Source: Onchocerca lupi
Taxonomy: Eukaryota > Nematoda > Chromadorea > Rhabditida > Onchocercidae
Reading direction: 5' to 3'
Length of the DNA stretch: 64,000 nt
Assembly (NCBI GenBank): GCA_028564675.1
Contig: JAOVVO010000012.1
Coordinates: 306,872 to 370,871, forward strand
Part shown: positions 1 to 14,900 of the stretch, piece after piece
Position numbering within the stretch: position 1 is the stretch's first letter
Layout of the letters: each line of letters starts with the position of its first letter
Translations under genes and position numbers: made by a program
The notes under the pieces: model-generated
Seen by the model: the letters and a program-made list of their open reading frames with translations, nothing else
Told to the model about the DNA's origin: nothing
The model's database searches: none

Positions 1-3000
1 AGATAAAAAATAGAAATGCGCATGTAAAACCATTCCAGAATGCTGCTACAAATTTCAACGGTTATGATCAACGGATGATAACCAAACATTATTGAATCAA
101 TCCTTTTGATTTCTATGAAACGAATAATTCGAGAGAATTGCTACCATCAATACTTTCCAAATATTCTGTCATTGTACTTATAATGCATGCATCATGTTTA
201 CTAAAGATCGTTAAGCGACTCGGATTAATAATGAAGAAATGTGTTCTGGATTTGTCGAAATCTGCATATGTGACGTTTATTTTCCTTTTTACACCTTTCT
301 TCTTCAACGATAGATAATAGATTGAAGAATTTGTGTATAAAATAGACTAGAAGATTTTCAGAATTGATGATATTAGTAATGACTAAAGAATGCAACAAAT
401 TATTGGTACTGGTTTGATGTTCGAATATTTTGCATTAAGTTTTGCAAAATGAATTTCGAAAATGATAGCGAATACACTCTTCATTGTATTTAGAGCACCA
501 TTAATAACAGTACATCAGGGAATAGATAGAAATTAAACCCCAAATTAATCTCAGATAATTAATAAAATAAGATGATATCCCCATATTGACTAGTATCGAC
601 AAGCCATGCAATATTTTACTACTCCGACAAATTTTTGCAACATTTGCTGCATGCATGTTTAGCTGCGTGTGTATGTATGTGCACTGAATAATTTGACACA
701 GATGATGGCTGTTTCCCTATATACATCTAAGTATGCAGATGTAAGAATAGCCGTGAAAAAAGTGGTAATAAGTAAGTTGACTTACGCTTGACGTGAGCAT
801 CTGGCAATGCAACTGCGAAGTCAACTCACGTGCAGCAAATCGCATTTCAATCCTCCATATTGAAATCAATTTGAATTAGGGAAAAGTGGATGCGAGCACG
901 AGAAAATTGTCGCGCATTGGCATTAAAATGTCAAAGTACAGGAGGGATGAAATTACGGCAAATTGTGGATGGATTGCAGGAAGACATAGATACCACTTTC
1001 CAGTCTCCTTCTTATTCCCTAGTAGACATCGGCGCTTTCTATTGTTCACTTTTCAAGATACGTCCACCGGATGAGTAATAACGAGTCGATTATAGCGACG
1101 AAAGAGCCCTAGCATCTACAGAATAAACGATGATTGTTTATACATAAGGTTGCTAAGGACTCTCTCCAAGCTGACCATGTCAAATGAGAAAGAAGTTCTG
1201 CAATTGTATTGTCGTTTCCTAAATCTAAATTTGTGGTTGACAGCGAAGGTTTATAAATGTCACAGGTATTGCTTATTCCATTTCCATCTATCACCATCAC
1301 CATCATCTATTACCATCAAAAGAAAAATGATGAAATACTGCTTGATCATATCAGAAGCCTATCCTCGTTGCTAATATTTTGCTGTTATTGAAACTTCTCA
1401 TCAATGATAATTATGATCTCTTCTTATGGCTATTCATCAAGATTAATCTCGAAATATAAAGAAAGGAGAAAAAGTGACAAAAAAAAAGCAAAAAAAAATT
1501 TGTCATACTTCGACGGATCATCCCTGATCGTATGCGCAACATCATCTGATGTTTTCCTTCTTCTGTATTCCCTCTTTTCGCTTCACCATCAAGTACACTA
1601 CTCCATAATAGCTGGAGGAGTAAACAAATGCATTTCTGAAATACCGCTTCTACTCGCCTGTGATATTATGCTCTGATGGAAGAGCACTACTATCATCATC
1701 ATATTTACCATGTCGATATAATACGATGATTGATCGTTCCATCAGGTTGACCGGATGTATGATCATTCCTTCCTTTCTCCGATAAGAATGGATCTGTTAG
1801 ATTTGAGACTAGACTAGGCTAGGCTGATACTAATTACCATGAAGTTACTGAATGCTAGGGTATAACTTGCAAACTATTCAAATGGCAAGTGTGTATAGTG
1901 TGTGATGAGTAGATGTCAATATTCTGCATTATTTATGATTTGCAGCTGCAAACAAACAAGTGCAAGTAGCAGAAACTAGCTTTGTTAGATAATGAATAAC
2001 AGTGTTTGATGAAAGTAATAACATGAGATGATGATGATGACGATGTTACTGGCTAATGAGAAGAGATAATAATAATAAGCATAAGCAATGGAAGAATTAC
2101 AGAAAGAAACTTTCAAGAAGAAAAGCTTGCAGGTAGCAATTTGAAGAATGGAATCGAACTGATGAGGAAATAAAGATGAAAAGATAATAACGATGACAAT
2201 GATGATGGTTTCCAGGTCTATTCAGTCAATAAAAAGCAGTCCCCCACTGTCTGACTCATCATCATCGAGTTGCGATTACGACCGGTGCAGGAATCAAAAT
2301 AAATGATGGAAATGCAAACTAAAACTGATGTACTGATAGATATAGCAATGGAATGAGATGAAAAAAGAGGCTAAAAAGAGAAATTAGAGATGTTGAAATT
2401 GCTGTCATGCCGCCCTTCCATAGACTTGCCATCTGCCATGGACGCTAGCAGTTCAGCATTTGACCTTTGGGCATTTTACAACAGACGTTTGCAAATTACT
2501 TAGACATTAGATAAACTCGTCACATCTTTAAATAGCGTAAAATATAACTCAAACACATTATATCAATTTCGACGGATATGAAAATTGCAATCAGATGAGA
2601 TCATCCAAAGTTTTTAATATCAACTAATACTTCTCAGAATTCTCGCCTCAATTGCTGTTTCCCATTTAGGTTCCAAAATGGCGATGAATTCAATGATTAA
2701 AGCCTAATTATTCCACAAACCTATTTTTAGCATCACTCCAAAAGTAATTCATAAAAACAAAACAAAACAAAATCATTCAGCAGACGACGACAGGGTGACA
2801 CGAGACGGCATTAATAGATGATATAGCGCTATATGGATGGAAGAATCGTCTGGTGATTTTGCTCATCTGCTACGTGCCATTACGAAAAGCCATTTCGACG
2901 TTGTATAAAATGAAATCTATGAGGAAAGGGATAGAGTGTGCGAAAAAGCTGGAAAGTCAACTATCGAACTAAATGAATGAATGGAAGAGAAAGGAGAAAG

Positions 3001-3284
3001 GGACCAACAACCTCAGAAACATTGGCTTGATGCTACGTGCTCCTTCCCACTTTACCAAGAGGGGACAGTAAACGGTGAAACGGTCAATCCTATCGTCGCA
3101 TTCGCCATCGCCATCACCGCCATCGTCATCGCCATCAGCAAGCAAAACTGTCGTCGTATTTGCGGCGATGTATGCCCAACAGCTCGGCTCAACATCCATC
3201 CATCCGTCATCATCGCAATAAAACCCTTCTGTTCGCTAACATCCATCCATCCACTCAGCAACACTTCACAACACTCCCACAATT

Positions 3285-3302
3285 GGTGGTGGTGGTGGTG
3301 GT
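3285..3302. repeat. (GGT)6 microsatellite
   Basis: Six uninterrupted GGT units. They lie in a locally GC-richer, low-complexity stretch of about 3.1-3.5 kb that also has ATCC and CAT repeats. These repeats account for the open frames reported on both strands here. Confidence 0.95.
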
Positions 3303-3439
3303 AGTATATACGATGAGGAAAAGATGAATTGGACGGATAGCGATCTGAACAGATCGATCAGGCGGGCGACGGTGAGCGAGGGAAAGGACAGGACAAGAAT
3401 GGGCCATCCTTGTCGATATGCTGCTCTTCTACCGGTCCT

Positions 3440-3466
3440 CATCATCATCATCATCATCATCATCAT
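3440..3466. repeat. (CAT)9 microsatellite
   Basis: Nine uninterrupted CAT units (read as ATG on the other strand). The poly-His and poly-Ile frames over it are products of the repeat and not evidence of a gene. Confidence 0.95.
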
Positions 3467-6208
3467 GTATTGTCACTGTCAACCGTTAAATCTATGTATA
3501 AAACTGTTCGTACAATCTTCTTGCTGCTCTTCGATCGGTACCGGCTTATGGTTTGGTTTCTCGTCGTCGATTGGTTATCAGAATATGTTATACGTTTTGA
3601 TCTTTTGACCTCCACCAAATCATCACCACAAGGAACATTGTCGAAAGACAAAACATAATAAACAGTTGTTGACTATAGCTTGCTCACAAGTCTGAAAGGT
3701 AGAAGTTGTAAAAAAAGAGACTTCAAAAGAATGCATCTTTGATAATACTTTTAAGATACTGTAAATGAAATGAGTATTGCAGAAGTCTTCTGTTCCAACT
3801 TTTCCATATGCAAAAAATAAGTTGTGATATCGTATGATAGTCAGAAAAAATAGGGATGAAGCATGGAAAGATGGTAGTATGACCTTATCCGAACTCTGTT
3901 CTGATTGATTTCATTGAAGCGATCATTTAATGAGGGTAAATTAGCGCATAAGAAGTGGTCATTAATCATTTATCCTGAAATGCACTGTACTTGTGAGATT
4001 TTTCTAAATATAAAAAACTATCGAAGCAGAATCCAAAGATACAATTGTATTACTTCTGTAAAAAAATAATGTTAGAAAAATAAATTGTTGATTACCATAT
4101 ATCTAAAATTGTGATCTTTGAACTGATCACTCATCATTCCAGTCATTTGTGGCGTAGACTTAAAAAACGGTCAAATCTTGCAATAGTTTGAAAAGCTTGA
4201 AATAAGAACAAAAATTAAGCATAAAAATTGTGGATTTTCAAACATTATATAGACAGACAAATATGATCGATTGTTAATTCATTCGAAAAGAAAAATTGCT
4301 AATAAAAGAAAACATTAAATTTGCTAAAAGATGATTTTTTAGTAGCGGTGATGGTGATATTGCTCTATTCGTGACAATAACAGTGATAGTGATGGAAGTA
4401 GCATTGGTGACATTTTGGTGGTGCATTGATTACCTTCCTGATTTCCGTCCTCTATTTTCCTCTTGCGACTTTTTCAATTCCACAAAGAGGGTGAAAAAAT
4501 AATAATAGAAGCAAGGCTGTTACGAGGGAACTATCGATATTGTGACATTGAATCAAAATTAAAACTACAATTTTAATCTTGGAACGATAACAAATGTGAC
4601 CTTCGTTCAGTTTAGTAATTTTTATAACGGTGGAAACTCAACGCTTAAGTTAAATGAGTCATTAACTGCTATTGTCACCTTAACATGCTCCGGAATGTAA
4701 TCGGGAATTTCATTCTTTGGAACTCGACTTTCTTTATGAGAGTGAATAAGACTGTTTCTTCTCTTGTTAATTTTTTTTAAATTATAAATATCCAACAAAT
4801 CCACTTCAAAATAACAGCAACCGATCAAAGTTTTTGTACTATCTGTCACCGCAAATGACATCATTAAAGTAATATAAATTTGGATGAATTGATCTTCAAG
4901 CTAAAACTCATACTTAAGCTATTATTATCTTTCATAGGCAATGTGCTGAAATTTAAAAAAAATGGTGGCACCATTGGCGTCAATAATTATGATGATGTTG
5001 GTCATAACATTCAGTGATAATTATATCTATGATAAAAAAAAAAAAAATGCTAATGACTTTTGTAATGATAATGTAGAAGATAATAACTGCAATAATATGT
5101 CATAAGTAATCATTATTTTCCTCCAATTTACAATATTATAACTTTAAAAAAAAGAAAAAATTTTCCTATTTGAAAATGCCTTCTCGAAATAAATTATTCT
5201 TCAATGCGAAAGGAATATCGAGCTGCTGAAAATTAATTAGTTATTCACAAATTGTAAAATACTATTTTACTCGAAATTTATTAGTCGATTTTCAAGCTAA
5301 TCTGCTTTCTTCTGACTCTCATGAATTTATACAGTTATGTTTGTCAGATGCTATGGCCCAACTTTCAGCGCTGTTGCTGATCATAATATCTATGGCCACG
5401 ATGGTGGATGATAATGATAGCAACATGATGATAATTGTGATGGAGACATTGTCAACGACAATGGCATTACTGGCAATCATTTTGAAAATTAAACATATCA
5501 TCAAAATGGCAAAGTGCAAGAAATAGAAAAAGAAAGCTTGAAAGATTGCGAATTCTAAAAAAGAGGATAACAAGAAAGATTGAAATTTTTTGAGGAGCAA
5601 AAAAAATTATAATGCAAGCTAGATAGTAGGAGGAAAAAAATGAAAAAGCAAAAAGCAGATGAAATGAATGCTTCAGAACTAACCACCACTCCGAAACTTA
5701 ACGAGTGCAAAGCGCAATCAAATTATTGAAAATTTGCTTCCAAAGAGCAACCAACTCGAGAGACATAGACTACGGCAACGTAATGAACTGAAATGCGAGA
5801 AAGTAAACCAAAATATATCATCATATCATGCTGAGTATCACCGAATACCTGCAATATCTTCTACTCCATACCTACAATTACCTACATTAGAAGTATCTCC
5901 TCATGCTATGCATCTGGAGATCCAGGAGTGAAAGTGAAACTCTGTGCAATAGGAGGTTTCATCAGCAAGGACAACTGAGCATAAAAGTACAGATTCAATC
6001 TCTTCGACCGCTCAAAATAGTTTTTTCAAATGTTTTGTAAATATATTTTCGAGAAGACAGACGAACGTAAAGTAATTTTGCAAACGATAACCCGAGTGTC
6101 ACTACCAGCGCACTGTTTACCTATATAAATGCATTAAAAAGTTTTCCAAATATAATGTGTGATTAAATGTGATAGAGCTAAGAAACTAAAGTAACCAACC
6201 AACGGACA

Positions 6209-6239
6209 CTTTGATTTCTCGAATGATCGAGAATCAAAG
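6209..6239. repeat. Short inverted repeat
   Basis: Arms of about 13-14 bases (CTTTGATTTCTCGA and TCGAGAATCAAAG) surround a 4-base centre, with a single unpaired T. It would form a small hairpin; no associated gene is visible. Confidence 0.7.
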
Positions 6240-7091
6240 TTCTGAATGAACAAAACACTATCATATTGTTGAATAAATCATAATTTAGTGATTTGGAATT
6301 AAAATGTCATTCGAAAAATGAAAAAATAAAACGAATGATTCATAAACTTAAAAACTAGTGAGGTTTCCTAGAACAATCAATCGAATCTTTTGTTGTCTAT
6401 ATCAGTGACGAATTGTTTTCGAATAAGTGAATAAGAGTAAAAAGGACAGAGGTTAGTTGACTATTAGAGAACATTATTTAAAGGTCAGTTCATTTGTATG
6501 ACAGATATGGAATGATTTGAAAATATGATGCAAGTCTATGCGGAATATGTATGATTCAGAGAGAAAATCTAATATATTCCAATGCATTTTGCAGTCTATT
6601 TACCAATGGTACATTAATGAATAAAGCGACAATGCTCACAATGGATGGTTGACAGATTGTGTGTCGTTGACCACTTCAACAGAAGTCTATCATTAAATGA
6701 GAAAGAAGCATTGCTATTGAATAGTGAAATAAGGCTTAGATTTACTACTACTTCAGTTCATCATTCTATTCATCCTTCTCTTATATTATTCGATTCATAC
6801 GGGATAGTATGGGAACGTAACAGCTAACAGAATAATTTACAAACGCCAATGATCAGACGTGAATAAAGTCGAATATTTTTCAATGGTATCGATCTGCTGC
6901 TGCTTCATTCGATGTAAAATTGCGTTGCGAATAAAGTGACAATAGGGGTGATCTTTTATCGTATGTGCAATCAAATATTCATCACGCAATTGTATATTGA
7001 ATGAAGCAGCATTACGAATTGCCAAATGCATAACATGAGCGTTCCAAAGTAAATTTATGAGTAAAACTTATTGGAAAGTCAAAATGGAACT

Positions 7092-7190
7092 ACTGATAAT
7101 CTTTAGATCTTATAAAGCAATTGAAAGAAAACTCTTTAAGTCAAGAAAAATCTCCTTCCATCAACTTTATAAGATCTAGAGATTATCACT
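7092..7190. repeat. Inverted repeat, 26-base arms
   Basis: The left arm 7092-7117 and right arm 7165-7190 are reverse complements at 24 of 26 positions, and one of the two differences is a U-G wobble in a plus-strand transcript. The spacer is 47 bases. This may be a foldback element remnant or a structured RNA; nothing in the sequence decides which. Confidence 0.8.
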
Positions 7191-8732
7191 AAGTGCGATC
7201 TTTTGAAACTTATGGTCATCAAAAAATGACTATGGTTTCGAAATTCAATCTCGAGGAACAAAGGTAGTTATTGTTCGACAGCTTCTCCAACTCTTCGTTC
7301 CTCATATTTTCTAGAACATTAACATATTTTAAGTTTTGAATGCAAATACTAAATTTCTGTTTATCTGTTATATTATTGGAAAATATTTGCCTGACATAAA
7401 TATTTATTTTTTAGAATATTAACTAAAGTACAGCAAGATGAAACGTTATTACAACTTTTTTTTGCTAATTAATATAATACTTTGAGTTTCATTTGAAATT
7501 CATGGAAATATCATCTTTTTATCTGTTAATTTTAGTCTTAAAGAAATAAAAAATGAATAAAACTGATATGAGCATTAGATATACCAATAAAAATGGTACT
7601 GCAGATGAGATTCGACTGCATACAAATGATTCTCCTGATCGTTTTCCACAACATTTTGGATCAATATTTTTGAGTGCTCTAAAAAATGGATTTCCATTTC
7701 ATCCGAAAGGATAGCAATGAATAAAAGTACAGCAGGTCGGATAGGAATCATAATCTAAAATTTTTAAAATACATAAAGCCAACTTATTTTTCTGCATGAA
7801 CAACCATGTACTGTTAAAAATTCCCTAGAGAATACAATTAGAAGTATACATGAAATATTTCACATTTGATTTGGTGCACTATTTGATCATGCAAATTACC
7901 GATAATCAAACTTTCAGATAAAAATGATTCTTCATTCATTAGTGGCAATATAATGCATGCAAATCTAAACGATCGAAATTTAAAAAGTTGCAAAATTTCG
8001 TACAGATTTTAAAATATATAAAATATTATTCAAAAAAGTGTAAACGATATTATTTAAGCTGAAATAAAAAGATAATTCATTTGGAAAAAAATGCAAAATA
8101 GTATGAGCAAACAAAAAAAAAAAATACCACTCAAAATGTATGCTAGCAGAGTTAGTCATAGATTTCGTTCTTTTTTGAGGTATTTCGAAAAAGCATCAAA
8201 CAATTACGTGTTTTCCTATACACTTCATTTGCTAAGTGGGAAAGTTGAAAATAAAACATCCACCGAATGATTTATTTCCTCGACTATAATCTGAGTCTCA
8301 AATTTTAAAAGCTAATCAACAGGAAGTAATTTTGATTGTAAAAATAATGAAATCGAAGGTATAATTCAGTGAGGTTACAGTGATTTGCTCTTTCATGCAT
8401 ATAAGTCATTAATTTGGCTATTGATGTGATGGCTACAAATGACTCCGGTGCTGAGGAGAATGTCACAGATATGAAGCATTGTCTTCAAGTTCAGTGAGAT
8501 TTATCTGAAGGTTGGACGTTACGAATATGAACATTCGGATGATATTAGAAAAGATGCTGGGGAGAGGTTCCACTTCAATAGTAGCCAAGAGTAGTAGTGG
8601 ACAAAGGTCACACAAAACGATAGAGCGGGACTTTTATGTTGTTCTTTCCCTAACCCTACTGACCTCTTCTTTCATTTAGCTGCACTTGCGACTCCGTCGA
8701 GTATTCCATCGTAAATGACATACTATTACTAT

Positions 8733-8772
8733 CACACATACACACATACACACATACATACACATACATATA
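8733..8772. repeat. (CACATA)n-type microsatellite
   Basis: An imperfect run of CACACATA/CATACATA units about 40 bases long. No gene is associated with it. Confidence 0.9.
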
Positions 8773-8859
8773 CAGATCAGCCGACAAAAAAAATGGTGCT
8801 GCTAGGCAAAATCACACCACTTCAATGGTCAACAGCGATTGAGAGGAGAGGGACGTTCT

Positions 8860-8901
8860 CAATTCTCGACTGAAAGAGAGAGAAATGTAAGTCGAGAATT
8901 G
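8860..8901. repeat. Perfect 12-bp inverted repeat
   Basis: The arms CAATTCTCGACT (8860-8871) and AGTCGAGAATTG (8890-8901) are perfectly complementary around an 18-base purine-rich loop. This is a simple hairpin or a pair of binding sites; no gene lies beside it. Confidence 0.8.
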
Positions 8902-11900
8902 GTGGAAATGATTATGCCAGAATAAAGTGGCATAAAAATGCTGAAGCAAACATTTATTAATTACTCTCAAGCAATTAAGACATTCGTCGGGAAGGCGATA
9001 TGATAGTTAATTATCACTGAAATCATCCTGATAATCTTCTTCTCATCATTTCTCTTTCAAGGCAAGCTATTAAATTAATTAAATCACTACATTTATGCTG
9101 TGGATGAAAGCCATCAAAATAGTTTGTTTAGCCAAAATCTAAACTTCTTGATTTATGTCAATTAATTAACATCTTGCATCTTCACCCAGATAACTAAATT
9201 GAATAAAAACTTGTGGCAAATTTTAAAAAAAAATGCTCACTTAAATAATATGAATGATGCTAAGAAGTTTGTAAAATCATCCATTCATTTATTGTTTCCA
9301 AATGGACGAAGAATCTATTCAGTAATGGTTTAGTCTTTTTTTTTTTTTTTTTTTTGCAGCGAGCAAAAAATGCAACGAAAAAATTTGCTGATTTTTTCAA
9401 TTATAAAAAAATTGGAAATGCGTCCAAAGCTTGGATGATTATAAAAGCGGTGGAGTAGAAAGTGAAATGGCTTTTGCCACATTTTCTTCGTTTCTGTTCA
9501 ATTCATTCGTACACTTTTTCATTCCAGTAGATTCCATTGGAAACAATTTTCCCGTCTAAATATCGCAGCTATCATCCAAAATCGAAAATAGTGCGCAATA
9601 GATTCATCAGCGAAGGATTCGACATTGCCAACGAATAAAACTTTGATTCATCGCTAACTCAAAACAAGTAAATTGTTCTGCTTCACATGAAATTATCCAT
9701 TACAAATCAAAACAGACAGGGACCATCTTTCTCTTTCCTTATTTAAATCCAACAGTTTTAGAAAAAGAAAATAAAGCTTTATATTTGATAAATTTTTAAA
9801 AATTGAAGAAAAACGAATGATAGAAATGAGAGAGATTCTATTCAAAAAATAGCCATTTTCAGGGAGAAATTTAGCTAGCAATACAGGAGCAATAAATGCC
9901 ATTTTAGAGAGCATTGTTTAATGTCGATGCATAGTCGTCAAATTCAGCAATAAACTACGATCAAAACAAAGATTAGCTTTTTAGAGATTTCCCAATAAAA
10001 TCAAAGCCTTTGTTCATTTAGGAAATAGCCCGCTTGGCTATTGCTTTCCCTGGTCCAGGCTTCACTGTCATTAAATAATTTGTCCAAATGAAGTTATGTG
10101 ACATCTTTTCAAACAAGAAAAGATTTAATGCTAGTTGGAATTATTTCTTAGGAGCAAAGTATTTCTCTTGCGAAGTTCAGCCTATAACAAATATTACTAA
10201 GCTTGTTATATTTAGCATTAGATATTGTGGAAAAATTCAACAAGGGAAATCATAATTTCGGGAAATCATAATTTATATATAACTCAAAAAGCATGAATGA
10301 AGAGGATTAATAATGTAATCTTTATTTACGGTCATCTGAATTGAGGTCACATCTGAGGAACAATGCTTCTAGTTCTACTTTAATGTCTATAAATATTAGC
10401 GAGACAATGTTCAGTGAATTTTTGTACTGATATATATTCTAACTGATAACATTTCATGCAGATTAATTTTGGTAAAATTAATCTACGGTAGTTTTGTTCC
10501 TGATTAGCAACTTAATTTGGAAACAATAACACAAACTCTTTTCTCCATCGTCATTTGTGACTACTATAAAAGCAGCTGTTTAAATTTTGTTCCCATCATT
10601 TCACGTATAATTTTCACACAGTTGTTTTCATGATCACATGTATATCGTAGTGCATAGGTAGAAAAACAAGGAAAGGTGAGATCATAGGTCGTTGGCCTAT
10701 TCATGTCTTGATCGCGAATTTCCACAGACTTTGTGGAACATTGTTCGATTCTTCCAGATTTATTTATCTTTTGCCTTTCTCAGTTCATTAATTGTGATAT
10801 TTCTGATCTCTCCATAGCACAGGCGCACAGGTCTTGTTTTCCACATTTCTAGGCCAAGTTTGTTACGTTTAGCTTTTTGCTCATTAAAAGAGCACCGCTC
10901 TCTTCAGATATGTCCCCATTTACAGAGACTACTATTTTTTCTCCTTTCTCATTTTCTTGATGAGCATATTTCTATACCGGACATCATACTCTATCTGAAT
11001 GAGCTCAAAAAATTATTTTATAGTTAGGAATCGATCTCGCAATCCTTAGGATATCATATGGTACATCTATGATTAGATGGAACTGCACACTGCTCACTGA
11101 TACTATCACTAATCTTCATTTGTTATCTATTTCATCCTCTTGTCCCGAAATAGTTCGGTCTTCTTTATCGCTAATTTCTGTCTCTTATGATATCAAAATC
11201 GAAATTTACAGCTCAAATATAGTCTCGCTGTTGCTTCAAAAATTATTGATACGGTATTAATAAATCTATGATTCCACTTACTTGTATCATCACAGGCTGT
11301 CTTATTCAGTTTTCCGTTTTAAACATTAAGCAAACTACACATTTTGTGTCTAATTGCTCACATTATCATACCTTTCTCATAATGTATCGTTGATTATTAG
11401 TTCATTATTCTGGAAAAAAGATTCATTTTTTCGTTTCCATCTGGGAATTTAAAACTAGGAATTTAGGATATGAATTATCGAATTATGATAATATTTGGCA
11501 ATGCATGCATCTGAAGTTCTATGCTTCATACTTTAACATCAAGCAAATTAAGATGAGTCAACAAGCAGTCTATTTAAGATTCGATATTATGAATCGATTA
11601 TCAAAATTAAGTCAAAATCTTACATAATAATAGTATCAAATGAAACATATTTCTCCCACCAAATTCAAAGATTCGATTAGAAATACAAGCTTCTGAAATA
11701 TTTTAAATTTTCGTGACTTTCAGGGCGATACAAGCAAAATTAATGGCATCATCTAAATAAGTCGGAATAGAAGTAAATAAATTGCATAAAGCTGAAATAG
11801 TGAAATCTAACGATAAAAGCACGAATTGTTGAACAACAAAAAAATGTATGAAAATTTGTGTTATTTGTTGGATACACTGCATAATATGAATTGATTAATG

Positions 11901-14900
11901 TGGAAGAGATGAGAAGGAATTTAACTGTAAAAATGAAAACAGAAACAGCACAACACTTGCTCTGATTTGCGTATCGATAGATAAATACAGGTTGCTTCTA
12001 TCGATAAACAGCTGCTTAATAAATCAACCTGGAATTTCACTTGACAAGAATTACAAGCGTCAACAAATGCGCATTTTGCAGGAAATTAACGAAAGAATTT
12101 CTCACAGCTTCATTTTTATCATGGCTGGTTTCTTTCTTTTCCTTTCCCACCAGGCAAAATGGACAAGCTTTGCCAAGAATCTTCAATTGAGAAAAATAGT
12201 GCGACACAGCATGACAGGCGGATTATGTTCGATAAAAAAGCCATTAAAGCCATTGGGAATAGCAACCAAATGATTATGAGGCCCATGAAATGAGCTTTGA
12301 ATAGCAAAGAGATCGGCATGGATTGTGTCTCGTTGGCAGTCATCATCTCATCGCATGACTGCTTGCATGATAATTGATACTTGTTGTAAACATCGAAGGC
12401 CGAGGCCTAAACTTTCGGTTTCTTCCTTTTTGCATGAAAATTGCCAACGAACCACAAACTTCAACTTCCACAGCAAATAAACAGCAAAGCTAAAAGCATC
12501 AAATTTCATAACTGCAAAATATTTCAGTCGTAGTTTAAATCTCCTTTTAGCTTCTTCTTCTTCCTCTACTTAATGCCAATGATGATGCAGAGCGCTTTTT
12601 GATCGATGAAAGGAGATGCTTTGTATTATAAATCTGAAGCTAAAACGATGAATTGAGACTTAAGACGACTTTTCAATCAAAATATTTCGAGATATTTGCT
12701 CAAAATATGATAGAAAATGAGTTTCTCGGCTATTATAATTCACTGGCGAATGAAATGTAATCCGAGAAGATAAGAGCCACCTCACCAAATATCGCTCCTT
12801 GCAATCTTCGATTTGAAAAATTTTCTTTTGTGCATATGCAGCAAACATTTTACGAGAAAACGGTCGATGATGAAAGGAAATTTCGTTCGAATTAAATAAA
12901 TCAAAATTGATCGGATTATTGTTTATATGGTAAAATAGCATAAAGTTGTATGTGTTCGAATTGAGAAATTTAAAGAGACAACAAAAATTTCATCTGTGAA
13001 AGACTACTGCTTGATTCCCTTAATTATTTAATGAAGAAAGAGATTAGAGAAAGGTCACTGATCTATTGTGATAATTAAAATGATTCTGAAACCACATTTC
13101 AAGTTTTTTTATTCGACAAGAACAAAAAAAAGTTAAGATCTGACTTCATTAATAATGATTATGTTGGATCATTACTCCACTGATAATTCGTGGCGAATAA
13201 TCAGTGTCAAGATTTCACTGATAATTTTAGCAACATGGGCTTATTATTTTTGCCTATAGCTCTTCAATACACTTCATCTCTCACCGTGGGAGAAAATATT
13301 TATTTATCGTTTGCCCATTACATCTATTGGCATACATCGATATTTACATTACTGTGATCGATTTATTGATCAAATCGATTTGCAAATTCTAATTTCCCAA
13401 TTTTCATGACAAAACTTTCTTGAGAAAATTGATATTATTCCGAGATGAAATTAAGTTTCAGATATTCATTGGAAAATTCTATGGATCGTGGTTAAATGAA
13501 AAATTCGTTTTCGAATGATTAAAAACTCCAATTGTTCAAAGTTGTTCTGACAGAAAAAGGATTGTCTAGTTTTTTGCTGAATGTGGAAATTTCCGAAGAA
13601 GAGCAATGGATAATTGCTGAAATGTTTAATTATTGGACATCAATCTGCTCACAAATAAGTTGCTTAAAATATGCTTGGAGCAGATTACTGATTATAGCGG
13701 TAACAAGAATGGTTACCATTTATACTGCAGAAGTAACATCTGGCACACTGATCGTAACCTCTGACCTTTCGTTGCTGTTTTTTTACGCTATGCTATTGAT
13801 CACTTGTCGTAGATTACTCGAACAACCCAATGCTTCATGTTAGTAATTAATTTTCTTCTTTTTTTCTTGTTGTATTGAAGATATTTCCTTACAACGCCAT
13901 TATTTCTGCTGATATTTCATTACAAAGTTTTTTTTCTTAGTACCATCGATTATTTTGTCGGTTTATTCATTGGTTGGGATTTTCGCTGACGACCTTATAA
14001 CCTTTCCCTCATCTATACTGCTCTGTCGTAATTTGCCCGTCCATTTCAGCGCAAATGTTGTACTACTAATGGACGATAAACAAATATGATAGAATATCCA
14101 GACAATATCTTCATTCATAAAACTTGAAATAGATCAAATAAAATCGTTTTGAAGAATTCACAATGATGACATCTTGATCAAGCCATTATTGACAGAGTGG
14201 TTGGCTTTAAATCTATGATTTCAAATATTTTTAAAACTTTCTCTCTTCCTCTTCTTCCCTTTGCCTTTTGCTTCAATTCAATCTACATGAAATGAACACA
14301 AGCAGACATATAACATTCACATTGCTGAATTTACGAGAAAATTGGCAAATTTCAAATTGTTTGCAATATTTATTTTAGTGCATTGTAAGATATGCATTTT
14401 GAAGATCGCGGCAAAGAAGTACAGATGTGAATCACTCCTAGTTTCCTTCCCTTATACCATTTCCCGTAGATTCTCTCCCGTTACATCCCATTTCATCATT
14501 TTTAGCAATACATATTTCACATCAATGACTTCTCTCATAATGGAAAGTCTAATGGGCAGGATATCCATGAATTAATAAAATGAAGCACATTTTGCAAATT
14601 GCTGATGTGATTCTTTCTTTAATTATTCTACTTAATTTTCTCCTTCTCACGTTCCCTTCAATTTTGCTCGCATTTTTCCAATCAATACTTCTTTCTATCT
14701 TTTGCTTCCTTTTATTTTATTTGTTATTTAAAATTCATATTCAAAACTAAATAATCCCGATCAAAGATCAGACTTTCTTTTATTGTATTAGCTATTAGCT
14801 TAGTTTCATCTCATCCATTTCATTTTTTCTAAATTTTAATTTATTGCATCGCGATTTGTCTAATAGTCATTCGAAATACACATCGGTCAAACCTGCTCAC

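Noticed and set aside
2969..3466. Overlapping open frames on both strands
   Set aside because: They follow GAT/CAT/GGT/ATCC low-complexity DNA and mirror each other; not coding.
8429..8497. Short ATG frame reading MATNDSGAEENVTDMK
   Set aside because: Composition is protein-like but the frame is only about 22 codons with no convincing donor or following exon.
12660..12941. 93-codon minus-strand frame
   Set aside because: No domain, no clear splice context and no partner exons.
13532..13843. 103-codon plus-strand frame, the longest in the first 26 kb
   Set aside because: It lacks an ATG at its start, splice borders and any recognisable motif; length alone is not enough.
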